Origin: a virus
Length of the DNA: 38,076 bases
Strand: one strand, 5' to 3'
Virus record (IMG/VR): IMGVR_UViG_3300024496_000058
Location: 1 to 38,076 of that record
A program made the position numbers and the translations under genes. Numbering within the stretch: position 1 is the first letter of the stretch; every line of letters begins with the position of its first letter. The notes beneath the pieces are model-generated. The model ran no database searches, was not told the origin of the DNA, and worked only from the letters and a program-made list of their open reading frames with translations. Positions 6,116 to 12,879 of the stretch are shown in pieces.

Positions 6116-6485
6116 ACAATCGCACGTAACCTTGCTTAAAAGGCTAGAACACTCGTCTTGCTCACTTAAAGACTTCACTCATGCAACTCAAGCAGTAGGC
6201 AATCAAGGATACCACTTTGAGAAATACTTAAGTGATTTAGAAAACTATGGATATGCAGTTTTGATAGGAGATTACTATCACATCACAGGATTTGGGGTTG
6301 CCAAACTGGAAGAGAAAAGGATGGCTGTTAAACCAGTTAAGACCAAGATTAGCGCAGGAACAACCACAGAACTCTATGATGGGGCTGACTTAAAGCAGTC
6401 TTGCTGGAGAACTGGGGCTTATGATTTCTTAAAATACCCGAGTAAATTTGGAGAGTATTTGGTTTATCCAAGAGTTTCCCTATAA
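6105..6485 (+). CDS. Probable winged-helix-like regulatory protein
   Basis: 126 residues from the third of three successive ATGs (6099, 6102, 6105). 6105 is chosen because GGAGA (6094-6098) is 6 bases upstream. The N-terminal part (HVTLLKRLEH ... HFEKYLSDLENYGYAVLIGD, then YYHITGFGVAKLEE) has the helix-helix-wing pattern of a small winged-helix domain. The C-terminal part (TTELYDGADLKQSCWRTGAY, ending FGEYLVYPRVSL) resembles a short motif seen in other phage proteins of unknown role. Regulator is an inference. Confidence 0.55.
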   Translation: MELKQSHVTLLKRLEHSSCSLKDFTHATQAVGNQGYHFEKYLSDLENYGYAVLIGDYYHITGFGVAKLEEKRMAVKPVKTKISAGTTTELYDGADLKQSCWRTGAYDFLKYPSKFGEYLVYPRVSL

Positions 6486-6588
6486 TAGTTTGAAACACGG
6501 CTAGATACGAAGTCATGAGCGTATTGAAAAGGGTTACACCTTCCCCTGCCGAGGTTTCTCTCAAAGGTGCTTGAAAAAGGTAAAAACA
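6486..6588 (+). ncRNA. Structured leader ahead of the replication gene
   Basis: A 103-base gap with no coding frame of note. Stem ATACG 6505-6509 pairs with CGTAT 6520-6524. Stem CACCTT 6537-6542 pairs with AAGGTG 6564-6569, with CC-TGCCGA-GG inside it. It ends with AAAAAGG before the ATG at 6589. Could be a 5' regulatory RNA. Confidence 0.35.
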
Positions 6589-7368
6589 ATGCATTATTAC
6601 CCCCACCATATTGGTGACTTCATCAAGGCCACCGCTAGGCTGTCTGATTCTCAGGCAATGGCTTATTTACGGCTCTTGTGGATGTATTACGACAGCGAAA
6701 AGCCACTTAAACCCGATACAAAAATTCTTGCTTTTCAAATAGGCGCTTCACAAGAAGATACTCAACTGCTTTTGGACAGTTATTTTGTGCTTTGTGACGT
6801 TGGCTGGACTCAAACAAGATGCGACAAGGAAATCCAAGAATATAGGGATTTGTTAACCAAAAAGTCTACTGCTGGTAAAGCATCTGCTGAACAGAGGAGG
6901 AACAAGCGTTTAACGGATGTTGAACAGGTGTTGAACGGGCGTTCAACGGATGTGCAACTAACCAATAACCAAGAACCAATAACCAATAACCAAGAACCAG
7001 TTATTAAAGAAGGTAAACCTTCTTTGTCTGGAACTACGTTCCCGCCATGTCCACATACAGAGTTATTGAAACTATGGAATAAGCATTTGCCACATCTAAC
7101 CCAACCTAGAACTTGGGAAGGAAACAGACAGGCCAATATGAGGCAAAGGTGGATTCAGGCTGGAAAACCATCCTCATATTCACCTGATGGCTACAAAACC
7201 ACAGAAGACGGGTTGCGCTGGTGGGACTCGTTCTTTGGCTACATAGCCACAGATACTTCCTTGCCAAAAGGGTTTGACACCAAAGGCAGGACTTGGCGAC
7301 CAGACTTAGAGTGGGTGGTCAACGCCACTAATTTTCAGAAAATCATAGATGGGAAATACAACAAATGA
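6589..7368 (+). CDS. DUF1376-type replication initiation protein (YdaU-like)
   Basis: 259 residues from ATG 6589 (MHYYPHHIGDFIKATARLSD); an upstream TTG frame lacks support. The N-terminal 85 residues match the DUF1376/YdaU domain of phage replication regions (AMAYLRLLWMYYDSEKPL, FQIGASQED). A linker with repeated NNQEP follows. The C-terminal region has KTTEDGLRWWDSFFGYIATD and FDTKGRTWRPDLEWVV, typical of phage replication proteins that load host helicase at an origin. The initiator role is inference from family context. It is the main replication gene visible here, as no polymerase, helicase or primase was found. Confidence 0.75.
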   Translation: MHYYPHHIGDFIKATARLSDSQAMAYLRLLWMYYDSEKPLKPDTKILAFQIGASQEDTQLLLDSYFVLCDVGWTQTRCDKEIQEYRDLLTKKSTAGKASAEQRRNKRLTDVEQVLNGRSTDVQLTNNQEPITNNQEPVIKEGKPSLSGTTFPPCPHTELLKLWNKHLPHLTQPRTWEGNRQANMRQRWIQAGKPSSYSPDGYKTTEDGLRWWDSFFGYIATDTSLPKGFDTKGRTWRPDLEWVVNATNFQKIIDGKYNK

Positions 7369-7679
7369 CCTTTGCTAAACCAAATACAGAAAACTATCGT
7401 GGCGGGAAAATCAATGATGATAATGACCCGCCTCCACCACCAAAACCATGCACAGTTTGCAAAGAAATAACGGCTCATGCCGACTTGATGACCTATGGCG
7501 CAAGGTGCTGGAAGTGCTACGACATCTATTGCAGAACTGCACCACCTTTTATTGCCGAACCTAACAAATACCATGAAAACGACAAAAAGGCGTGGGCAAA
7601 AAGGATAATGGACAAACACAACGAAGGCCGACCTGTGAGCAAAATAGCCTTGGAATTTGCAAGGGAAGCCCTGAGATGA
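7365..7679 (+). CDS. Zinc-ribbon-like hypothetical protein
   Basis: 104 residues with CTVC (residues 29-32) and CWKC (48-51), consistent with a four-Cys zinc site. A proline run (DPPPPPKP) precedes it and a basic helical C-terminal half follows. It overlaps both neighbours by 4 bases. No specific family recognised. Confidence 0.65.
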   Translation: MTFAKPNTENYRGGKINDDNDPPPPPKPCTVCKEITAHADLMTYGARCWKCYDIYCRTAPPFIAEPNKYHENDKKAWAKRIMDKHNEGRPVSKIALEFAREALR

Positions 7680-7906
7680 ATACCGACTTGTTTGACAAGT
7701 ATCCAGAATGGGTGGGTATGCCTGAGTTTGTTCAGGAAAAGAAAGAACCTTACAAGGAACTTATCGTTAGATTTGAGACAGAAGATGATTACAAAGAATT
7801 TCAGCAGTTGATTAACCAAAAACTAACAGTAAAAACTAAAAGTATTTGGCATCCTTTCAAATCTCATTGGGGATTAGATAAAAAGGTTTACAAAGATGTT
7901 GCCTAA
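7676..7906 (+). CDS. Small partner protein of the glycosyltransferase
   Basis: A 76-residue protein. The start at 7676 is set by the ATGA overlap. Key segments are YPEWVGMPEFVQ, LIVRFETEDDYKEFQQLINQ and TKSIWHPFKSHWGLDK. I recall this small family repeatedly next to phage nucleotide- or DNA-modification genes. It overlaps the glycosyltransferase start by 11 bases, suggesting a shared pathway. The biochemical role is unknown. Confidence 0.65.
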   Translation: MNTDLFDKYPEWVGMPEFVQEKKEPYKELIVRFETEDDYKEFQQLINQKLTVKTKSIWHPFKSHWGLDKKVYKDVA

Positions 7907-8759
7907 ATTCCCAATTTACATTGTCTCCAAAGGTAGAGCAAACAATGGATTGACTACTCGTGCATTACATGAAATGGGCGTTCCTCACTATTTGGTCGTT
8001 GAAGAAGACGAAATGGATTTATACAAAGAGGGCAGATGCTTTGGGGAAATATTGGTTATGCCACATATCTACAAAGCAGAATACGAATTGTGTGATGACT
8101 TAGGGTTTAGCAAGGGAACGGGGCCAGGCCCCGCCCGAAACTTCTGCATAGACCACTCCATATGGAAAGGCTTTAACCGCCATTGGGTGCTTGACGACAA
8201 CATTGATGCTTTTCACTATCTGAATCGCAACGAAAAGTTTGAGATACGAACTGGCGCAACATTTAAAGCCGCAGAAGACTTTGTATGTCGCTATTCAAAT
8301 GTCCCTGTGGCTGGCTTTAATTACTATTCATTCTGCAAAAAAAACGATGCCGTTCCCCCTTATGTCCTGAATACTCGCATTTATTCCTGTTTGCTGATTG
8401 ACAACAAAGCAGGATACAGATGGCGTGGCAGATACAACGAAGATACAGATTTAAGCCTTAGAGTGCTGAAAGATGGCCTATGCACTATCCAATTCAACGC
8501 TTTTTTGTGTGGAAAAATAACAACTCAAAGAATGAAAGGCGGCAATACTGAAGAATTTTATGATGATGAAGGAACTTTACCTAAGAGTCAAATGCTTGAA
8601 AAACTACACCCAGATGTGGCTAAAGTTGTTTTTAAATTCAATCGTTGGCATCATCATGTTGACTATTCTCAATTCAAAAGCAATAAGTTAATTAAAGTTG
8701 TTGATACAAGCCTAATGCCAAAAATCAACAATTATGGAATGGAACTTATAAATTTATGA
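7896..8759 (+). CDS. Phage glycosyltransferase (TET-associated glycosyltransferase-like)
   Basis: 287 residues with a GT-A-like order. Seen: FPIYIVSKGRANNGLTTRAL (5-24) for nucleotide-sugar binding, GTGPGPARNF (74-83), HWVLDDN (96-102) with a DxD-like acidic motif, and WRGRYNEDTDLSLRVLKDG further on. These match the TAGT family, which in other phages adds sugars to modified DNA bases. No base hydroxylase, TET enzyme or modified-nucleotide synthase is visible in the window, so the acceptor is unclear. It could be a base modified by an unrecognised gene, or something other than DNA. Confidence 0.75.
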   Translation: MLPKFPIYIVSKGRANNGLTTRALHEMGVPHYLVVEEDEMDLYKEGRCFGEILVMPHIYKAEYELCDDLGFSKGTGPGPARNFCIDHSIWKGFNRHWVLDDNIDAFHYLNRNEKFEIRTGATFKAAEDFVCRYSNVPVAGFNYYSFCKKNDAVPPYVLNTRIYSCLLIDNKAGYRWRGRYNEDTDLSLRVLKDGLCTIQFNAFLCGKITTQRMKGGNTEEFYDDEGTLPKSQMLEKLHPDVAKVVFKFNRWHHHVDYSQFKSNKLIKVVDTSLMPKINNYGMELINL

Positions 8760-9004
8760 CCATAAATGACGCAAACAGAATCCTTGACAGAATCAGAGAA
8801 GGCTACCCAATGTCCTTACTTGTCACAACTCAAGCCCTACAGCGGACAGGAGACATTTCTAGACTATCTGATAAGCCATTACAGCCTCATGGCGATGAAT
8901 CCAGCCACGATAGAGCAGTCGAGATGGAGAGCAAGGGAGTTAAAAGGGACTTTTCCTACTCTGCCTACCTTGATAGCCCAAAGAATACAGGAGATGAAAA
9001 ATGA
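8756..9004 (+). CDS. Small hypothetical protein, frame A of an overlapping pair
   Basis: 82 residues starting MTINDANRILDRIREGYPMS, a pattern I recall from other short phage proteins. Its start (8756-8759) and stop (9001-9004) both form ATGA overlaps with the neighbouring genes, good evidence for use. The C-terminal half (SSHDRAVEMESKGVKRDF) looks less protein-like. Frame +1 over the same DNA is also open and looks real, so this may be dual-coding. Confidence 0.55.
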   Translation: MTINDANRILDRIREGYPMSLLVTTQALQRTGDISRLSDKPLQPHGDESSHDRAVEMESKGVKRDFSYSAYLDSPKNTGDEK

Positions 9005-9029
9005 TAGAAGCAATGAAACAGGCGCTTGA
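8766..9029 (+). CDS. Small hypothetical protein, frame B of an overlapping pair
   Basis: 87 residues in a different frame from the 8756-9004 gene, over almost the same bases. The second half (MNPATIEQSRWRARELKGTF followed by PTLPTLIAQRIQEMK) resembles a recurrent helical phage motif, as does YSGQETFLDYLISHY. No convincing SD lies before 8766, and the end runs 29 bases into the next gene. It may be produced by re-initiation or may start internally (8889 or 8895). Confidence 0.45.
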   Translation: MTQTESLTESEKATQCPYLSQLKPYSGQETFLDYLISHYSLMAMNPATIEQSRWRARELKGTFPTLPTLIAQRIQEMKNDRSNETGA

Positions 9030-9309
9030 AGTTTTAGAAGATTTTGTTGATGACCCTAGAGCGCAAAAACAGATTGACGAAGCCAGCATTTCTTTACGCC
9101 AAGCCATCGCAGAGGCAGAGAAGCAAGAGCCTGTGGCGCAGTGCATGGTACATGGAGAATGTTTTGGTGGTAAGTGCATTTACCCACAAACAAAGCGTGA
9201 ATGGGTTGGGCTGACTTGTGAGGAAAGTGAAGAAATACAAAAAATCAGCACTTGTTACGAACAAGCGGTTGAATTAACCGAAGCCAAACTCAAGGAGAAA
9301 AACACATGA
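9001..9309 (+). CDS. Hypothetical protein with AIAEAEKQEPVA motif
   Basis: 102 residues. The N-terminal helix (MIEAMKQALEVLEDFV) and SLRQAIAEAEKQEPVAQC are very common in phage proteins of unknown function. A later Cys-containing part (CMVHGECFGGKC) could bind metal. ATGA overlaps at both ends. Confidence 0.65.
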   Translation: MIEAMKQALEVLEDFVDDPRAQKQIDEASISLRQAIAEAEKQEPVAQCMVHGECFGGKCIYPQTKREWVGLTCEESEEIQKISTCYEQAVELTEAKLKEKNT

Positions 9310-9533
9310 AATGCCCAAAATGTCAATCTGACAAGACAGTTACGCTAGAAACCACAAAAACCGATGAGACAAACTTTCGTAGGCGAATGTGCAATATCTG
9401 CTTTCACACCTTTAAAACTCAGGAAATCCTTTATGTTGGCTCAATTCCAAGGAAAAAGAGGCTAACCAAACCCGTAGAAAAAGAATTCCAAAAGTCATTC
9501 TCTACCGATTTATTAAAAAGGTTTTGGAAATGA
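9306..9533 (+). CDS. Zinc-ribbon protein (NrdR-like ribbon)
   Basis: 75 residues with CPKC at 3-6 and CNIC at 29-32 in a ribbon layout (MKCPKCQSDKTVTLETTKTD, RRRMCNICFHTFKT). This resembles the N-terminal ribbon of NrdR regulators but without an ATP-cone. Basic tail. Probably binds nucleic acid. Confidence 0.65.
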   Translation: MKCPKCQSDKTVTLETTKTDETNFRRRMCNICFHTFKTQEILYVGSIPRKKRLTKPVEKEFQKSFSTDLLKRFWK

Positions 9534-10012
9534 CTGTGTTTATCGGTATAGACCCAGGTAGCGTTTCGGGTGCTGTGGGTGCTTTGCACTCAAACGGGGA
9601 TTATTTGGATTCATTCATGATTGAACACCAAGACAAGCACATTTTGCCTATGGTGTTTAAAAACATGATTCTGAGGGTAATAGACCCCAAGGAAGGGGCA
9701 GAGATATGCTGTGAATTAGTCCATTCAATGCCTAATCAGGGTGTGGCAAGCACTTTCCAATTTGGACGGGCTGTGGGCGTTATAACTGCCGTCTGTGAAC
9801 TGACTAATTACCCGCTTCACATGGTTAGCCCTCAAAAGTGGAAAAAGCATTTTCACCTCAGTAGCGACAAAGGCGAAGCGTTAGATATAGCAAGGATGCT
9901 ATGGCCTGAAGCCCCGTTAAAGCGCAAAAAGGATATAAATATCGCTGAAGCCCTACTCATAGCCGAATACTGGCGGGATTGCATCAATGGAAAAACAAGA
10001 GACAAAATTTAA
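9530..10012 (+). CDS. RuvC-like Holliday junction resolvase
   Basis: 160 residues from ATG 9530 (ATGA overlap). RNase H-fold features: FIGIDPGSVSGAVG with Asp8, CELVHSMPNQGVAS with Glu62, the FGRAVG helix, and KKDINIAEALLIAEYW with Asp135 and Glu140. These match RuvC-type resolvases, which cut branched DNA. Likely roles are resolving recombination intermediates from the exonuclease/annealing system or trimming concatemers before packaging. Length fits the family. Confidence 0.88.
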   Translation: MTVFIGIDPGSVSGAVGALHSNGDYLDSFMIEHQDKHILPMVFKNMILRVIDPKEGAEICCELVHSMPNQGVASTFQFGRAVGVITAVCELTNYPLHMVSPQKWKKHFHLSSDKGEALDIARMLWPEAPLKRKKDINIAEALLIAEYWRDCINGKTRDKI

Positions 10013-10202
10013 CTTAATCAGGTTTTCGCCAGCAGAACGGGAAATCATGCGAACTATTGGTGGCGGTAACATCTCAGAGGGTGCAAGAATTTGCGTTATG
10101 TGGGGCGCACATTTTTGGAATTTGGGGTTGAATACTGAAATGAATTTACAGCATATCGGCTTGGTGACTGTTTCCAGCACAGACAACTATCCGCACGAGT
10201 AG
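9987..10202 (+). CDS. Small phage protein, possible DNA-binding
   Basis: 71 residues: FNLIRFSPAEREIMRTIGGG, then NISEGARICVMWGAHFW. This short pattern (L-I-R-x-S ... GGG-x-x-SEGARI) recurs in phage proteins and could be a ribbon-helix-helix-like fold. The function is not known. It overlaps the end of the resolvase gene by 26 bases. Confidence 0.6.
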   Translation: MEKQETKFNLIRFSPAEREIMRTIGGGNISEGARICVMWGAHFWNLGLNTEMNLQHIGLVTVSSTDNYPHE

Positions 10203-10273
10203 GGTAAGAACGCATTAAAACGGGCTTTTTAGGCGTTATTTTGTTTCGGGTAGACAGAATTGAAGGGTAAGAC

Positions 10274-10741
10274 ATGGTAAGTAGGTCGCAAACCTATAAA
10301 AATCGGCAAATAATGCTCAAAAAATACGGGCATAGATACGAACGGCATTGGTCTAGCCGTGTGGGTTGTTTTTATTGTGGTGACAAATGGGCAGAATTAG
10401 ACCATTGCCCGCCCCTTTCATGGTGCGATACAAAAAACCATAAATGGTTTAAAGAACGCAAAATTGGCTTTTATTTGGTTAATTCTTGTTCAGACTGCAA
10501 TAGGGCGTTATCCGATAGAGGGCTTTTTACCTTACAAGAACGGGCGGATTTCATTCGCAAAAGGCTAGAAAACAAGGCGGAGAAAATCGTTCTGTGGACA
10601 AAAGAGGAAATCAAGGAAATGAGTCCCCGATTTCAGAAAACCATACTGGCACGTCAATCGATACAAAATATGCTCTTAGAACGCCTTTGGTTTGCTCAGG
10701 AACTGCAATTTAGGGCTGAAGACTTCCCCGAGTTTAGATAG
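10274..10741 (+). CDS. HNH-type zinc-finger nuclease-like protein
   Basis: 155 residues: CFYC (32-35), LDHCPPLSW (42-50) with the central His, and CSDCNRALSDRGLFT (72-86). The Cys pairs and DH motif match a compact HNH fold common in phages, and the ER-x-DFIRKRLENK helix follows. It may be a packaging- or replication-linked nuclease. An AGGGTAAGA direct repeat precedes the gene (10203 and 10264 areas). Last gene of the rightward early block, followed by a terminator. Confidence 0.75.
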   Translation: MVSRSQTYKNRQIMLKKYGHRYERHWSSRVGCFYCGDKWAELDHCPPLSWCDTKNHKWFKERKIGFYLVNSCSDCNRALSDRGLFTLQERADFIRKRLENKAEKIVLWTKEEIKEMSPRFQKTILARQSIQNMLLERLWFAQELQFRAEDFPEFR

Positions 10742-10775
10742 ACCCTAGATAGGCGCAAGGGCTTAAAAAAGGGCA

Positions 10776-10805
10776 ATAAAAAACCCGCATAAAGCGGGCT
10801 TTAGT
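10776..10805. terminator. Intrinsic terminator between convergent operons
   Basis: CCCGC (10784-10788), loop ATAAA, GCGGG (10794-10798). Read leftward it is followed by six T, so it mainly ends the leftward block. Read rightward it has a short CTTTA tail. It lies between converging genes at 10741 and 10820. Confidence 0.8.
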
Positions 10806-10819
10806 GAGTACCAACTAAC

Positions 10820-10984
10820 TTATTCTGTCTCTGTTTCTTCTTTTTTGTTTAACACTTGGAGAATTTGCTCTATTTCGTCTGGCGTGATTCGCATCCATCT
10901 AGTTTTTCCATTTTCGCCAATTATTTGCATATCAGCATAATCAGCCCCAATAATTTGCTTGAATTCGTGGTCATAGTAAGTCAT
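10820..10984 (-). CDS. Small hypothetical protein (54 aa)
   Basis: Encodes MTYYDHEFKQIIGADYADMQ then IIGENGKTRWMRITPDEIEQ and an acidic end. AAAGG lies 7 bases before the start. Last gene of the leftward accessory block, just ahead of the terminator. The segment WMRITPDEIEQILQVL is well formed. No family recognised. Confidence 0.6.
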   Translation of the reverse strand: MTYYDHEFKQIIGADYADMQIIGENGKTRWMRITPDEIEQILQVLNKKEETETE

Positions 10985-10994
10985 AAATTACCTT

Positions 10995-11048
10995 TCATTT
11001 TCGTTTGAGAATAATTTGTAAGATAAGTGCAAGGGTTGCATAAATCAT
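10995..11048 (-). CDS. Possible 17-aa hydrophobic peptide
   Basis: Encodes MIYATLALILQIILKRK, one short hydrophobic helix with a basic end. The start overlaps the upstream stop (ATGA) but the SD is weak. It may be a real micro-protein or chance. Confidence 0.3.
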   Translation of the reverse strand: MIYATLALILQIILKRK

Positions 11049-11305
11049 GCGTCACCCAGCAGGTAATCTAGTCTTTGGAAGGTTTCATCGTCTCTTTCAC
11101 CATCAACAACCCTATAAAGGGTGCAAATGTATTTTTGAGGGTCAGATTCATCAATCCAAATGTTGATATCAAGGGTGTCATCCCAAGAATTCCAGTAATC
11201 CTCAAGGTAAAAATCTGCATCTTCGCCCCTGTGGGTGTCTTTTATGCCCTCAATTAAGCCCCGAACAAAGGCTTTAATTTGGTCTAGTTCTGTCGTTTTT
11301 CTCAT
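11045..11305 (-). CDS. Hypothetical acidic protein (86 aa)
   Basis: The start at 11305 (MRKTTELDQIKAFVRGLIEG) is chosen for GGGAG 6 bases upstream and the ATGA overlap. Acidic, soluble; the middle (YWNSWDDTLDINIWIDESD) looks like beta strands. No family recognised. Confidence 0.6.
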   Translation of the reverse strand: MRKTTELDQIKAFVRGLIEGIKDTHRGEDADFYLEDYWNSWDDTLDINIWIDESDPQKYICTLYRVVDGERDDETFQRLDYLLGDA

Positions 11306-11448
11306 GTTGTCTCCCATAGTTCAGAGACAATGAAACCTGATTCAAAGTTAGTAAGCCCCCAATCGAAGGCTTGCTCATAGGTATCAAAAGCCCCGTAAAA
11401 GCGGAAACCCTTGGAAATGTCACCATTGGAAACGATGTATTTTTTCAT
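11302..11448 (-). CDS. Small hypothetical protein (48 aa)
   Basis: Encodes MKKYIVSNGDISKGFRFYGA followed by FDTYEQAFDWGLTNFESGFI and VSELWETT. SD AAGGGG precedes the start by 6 bases and the stop forms an ATGA overlap. The pattern (short strand, helix, strand) resembles DpnD-like small proteins nearby, but the match is weak. Confidence 0.6.
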   Translation of the reverse strand: MKKYIVSNGDISKGFRFYGAFDTYEQAFDWGLTNFESGFIVSELWETT

Positions 11449-11458
11449 TGTCTACCCC

Positions 11459-11791
11459 TTAATGTTGGCGGTAAACAATGGTGTCATCGGTTTGCCCGAC
11501 AAATGCGCCCTCTTCGATCAAATAGTCGATAACCCTCTGCTTTTTAGCGTCATCATCGCTATCCTCAAGATCATCCATGTCAATGACATAGGCTGACTCT
11601 ATTTCCTGCCATGTATCCTCTGAAAAATCGCAACAAAGGGCAATAACGTCTAACTCTACCTCTTCGCCCGTAGAATCTTCGTATTCCTCTAAGTAATTAA
11701 ATAATTCTTTTAGCCCGTGATAACTAAAATCTTCACGCCTTGCAAGTTTGAAAGCGTATCTAAAATCCTCAAGTGATACAGTAGTTTTCAT
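11459..11791 (-). CDS. Conserved plasmid/phage accessory protein (110 aa)
   Basis: Seen: VSLEDFRYAFKLARREDFSY, GLKELFNYLEEYEDSTGEEV, ELDVIALCCDFSE, and the end EGAFVGQTDDTIVYRQH. I recall this as a widespread family on plasmids and phages, often near ArdC-like and DpnD-like genes. The function is unknown. It is ATGA-coupled to the upstream DpnD-like gene. Confidence 0.7.
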   Translation of the reverse strand: MKTTVSLEDFRYAFKLARREDFSYHGLKELFNYLEEYEDSTGEEVELDVIALCCDFSEDTWQEIESAYVIDMDDLEDSDDDAKKQRVIDYLIEEGAFVGQTDDTIVYRQH

Positions 11792-11982
11792 GCTGTCACC
11801 TCTTCATTTGAGTTTGTGACGGCTTTGATATCCTCTAGTTGCCACTCCCCGAATTGCACCTCTTCCCATCCGTTTTCATCGGAATACTCCCATGCTAACT
11901 CTTCGGCCTCTTCGATTGAATTGGCAATTATGGTTTTTTTGTAAAACACCAACTGGCTGGCGTAAACATCAAATGTTTTCAT
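11788..11982 (-). CDS. DpnD/PcfM-like small protein
   Basis: 64 residues: FDVYASQLVFYKKTIIANSI then EEAEELAWEYSDENGWEEVQ. The strand-helix pattern with IANSIEEAEELA is that of the DpnD/PcfM family found in mobile elements and phages, whose function is not established. AAGGAG precedes the start. A two-hairpin element lies upstream. Confidence 0.6.
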   Translation of the reverse strand: MKTFDVYASQLVFYKKTIIANSIEEAEELAWEYSDENGWEEVQFGEWQLEDIKAVTNSNEEVTA

Positions 11983-12006
11983 GTATTAACTCCTTGAATA
12001 GAAAAC

Positions 12007-12055
12007 CCCGAATTTGGACAAATTCAGGCCATAAAGCCCTAGATTTAAGGCTTTA
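12007..12055 (-). other. Two-hairpin intergenic element A
   Basis: In - strand order: hairpin 1 (12055-12032) TAAAGCCTTA-AATC-TAGGGCTTTA, with a T-G pair. Hairpin 2 (12028-12007) has a 9-bp stem closed by GTCC and is followed by TTTT. Same layout as elements B, D and E. Confidence 0.65.
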
Positions 12056-12065
12056 CAGGCTGAAA

Positions 12066-12545
12066 TTAGGCGGTTAATCGTTCGTATATAAACCCATTAT
12101 CTTGCTGTGGGATGTAATCGTGACGGGCTGAAAATATAGAGATTCCCGCATCTTGACACAATTCAACCCTATATTTAATGGGCATCTGTTGCCAATAGTT
12201 TTCCGCCTCTGAATACTCTAATTCGCTGAAGTGGGATTCATTCAAAACAGGGTAATCAGACAATGCACAAAGCATATCATCTGCTTTTAATATTGCCTCA
12301 GCGTCTGCCTCATGGATTGCAATCCATTCCACCCACCCCACAGCCCAATGTTTTTCCCGCACCACATGGATAGTGTCAGATTCACCACCTAAAGCCTCAA
12401 GCCCACATTCAAAGTTTGAACGGGTCAATGCGTCTGAATCCCTAGTTTGGCTGAGAAAAACAAAGTAATCAGGCCATGTCGCACCATAGTAACTATCGGG
12501 CATTGTCCAGCGAGTAAGGGCTTTTAAATTGTCTAAATGTTCCAT
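12066..12545 (-). CDS. Hypothetical accessory protein (159 aa)
   Basis: Soluble protein starting MEHLDNLKALTRWTMPDSYY. Segments DYFVFLSQTRDSDALTRSNF and WAVGWVEWIAIHEADAEAIL are well formed, and Trp is abundant. I recall related proteins on mobile elements but no function. It is flanked on both sides by two-hairpin elements and has its own AAAAGGTGTTAC leader, suggesting it behaves as a separate cassette. Confidence 0.65.
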   Translation of the reverse strand: MEHLDNLKALTRWTMPDSYYGATWPDYFVFLSQTRDSDALTRSNFECGLEALGGESDTIHVVREKHWAVGWVEWIAIHEADAEAILKADDMLCALSDYPVLNESHFSELEYSEAENYWQQMPIKYRVELCQDAGISIFSARHDYIPQQDNGFIYERLTA

Positions 12546-12569
12546 GTAACACCTTTTAAAAGTTAAAAC

Positions 12570-12614
12570 CCTAGAGGAAATCTCTAGGCCACTAACCCCT
12601 AAAGTTAAGGGTTA
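12570..12614 (-). other. Two-hairpin intergenic element B
   Basis: Hairpin 1 (12614-12593) on the - strand: TAACCCTTA-ACTT-TAGGGGTTA, one T-G pair. Hairpin 2 (12588-12570) CCTAGAG-ATTTC-CTCTAGG is followed by GTTTTAACTTTT, terminator-like. Confidence 0.7.
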
Positions 12615-12626
12615 GCAGTCTAGGGA

Positions 12627-12773
12627 TTAGAGGGGTAAACCAGTAATGCGAAAGCATTTACCCGATGCGGTTTCTATGTCAATAGTGCCGAAAGGGTGAA
12701 CTGCAAGGATTTTCACGGGTTGCACTTTACCGAAAATAGGCAAATTGATAATTTGATTGACAATGTATTTCAT
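12627..12773 (-). CDS. Small hypothetical protein (48 aa)
   Basis: Encodes MKYIVNQIINLPIFGKVQPV then KILAVHPFGTIDIETASGKC and FRITGLPL. The start has GAGAGGTGTTAC upstream, the block's common leader. Beta-rich; could be a small beta-barrel-like domain. No family recognised. Confidence 0.6.
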   Translation of the reverse strand: MKYIVNQIINLPIFGKVQPVKILAVHPFGTIDIETASGKCFRITGLPL

Positions 12774-12783
12774 GTAACACCTC

Positions 12784-12879
12784 TCAATAAGTTAAAACAT
12801 CAAAATATGATAATGCTAGGGTTGCAAAGCACAAACCTAACACGATTGCAAGGGAAATATCTAACAGGGTTTGTTTCAT
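12784..12879 (-). CDS. Single-membrane-segment micro-protein (31 aa)
   Basis: Encodes MKQTLLDISLAIVLGLCFAT then LALSYFDVLTY: one membrane helix. Supported by the ATGA overlap with the upstream gene and AGGTGTCAGC before the start. The function is unknown. Confidence 0.5.
   Translation of the reverse strand: MKQTLLDISLAIVLGLCFATLALSYFDVLTY

Noticed and set aside
10203-10260. Terminator between the 10202 and 10274 genes
   Set aside because: AACGC/GCGTT is a 5-bp stem with a 19-base loop; too weak.
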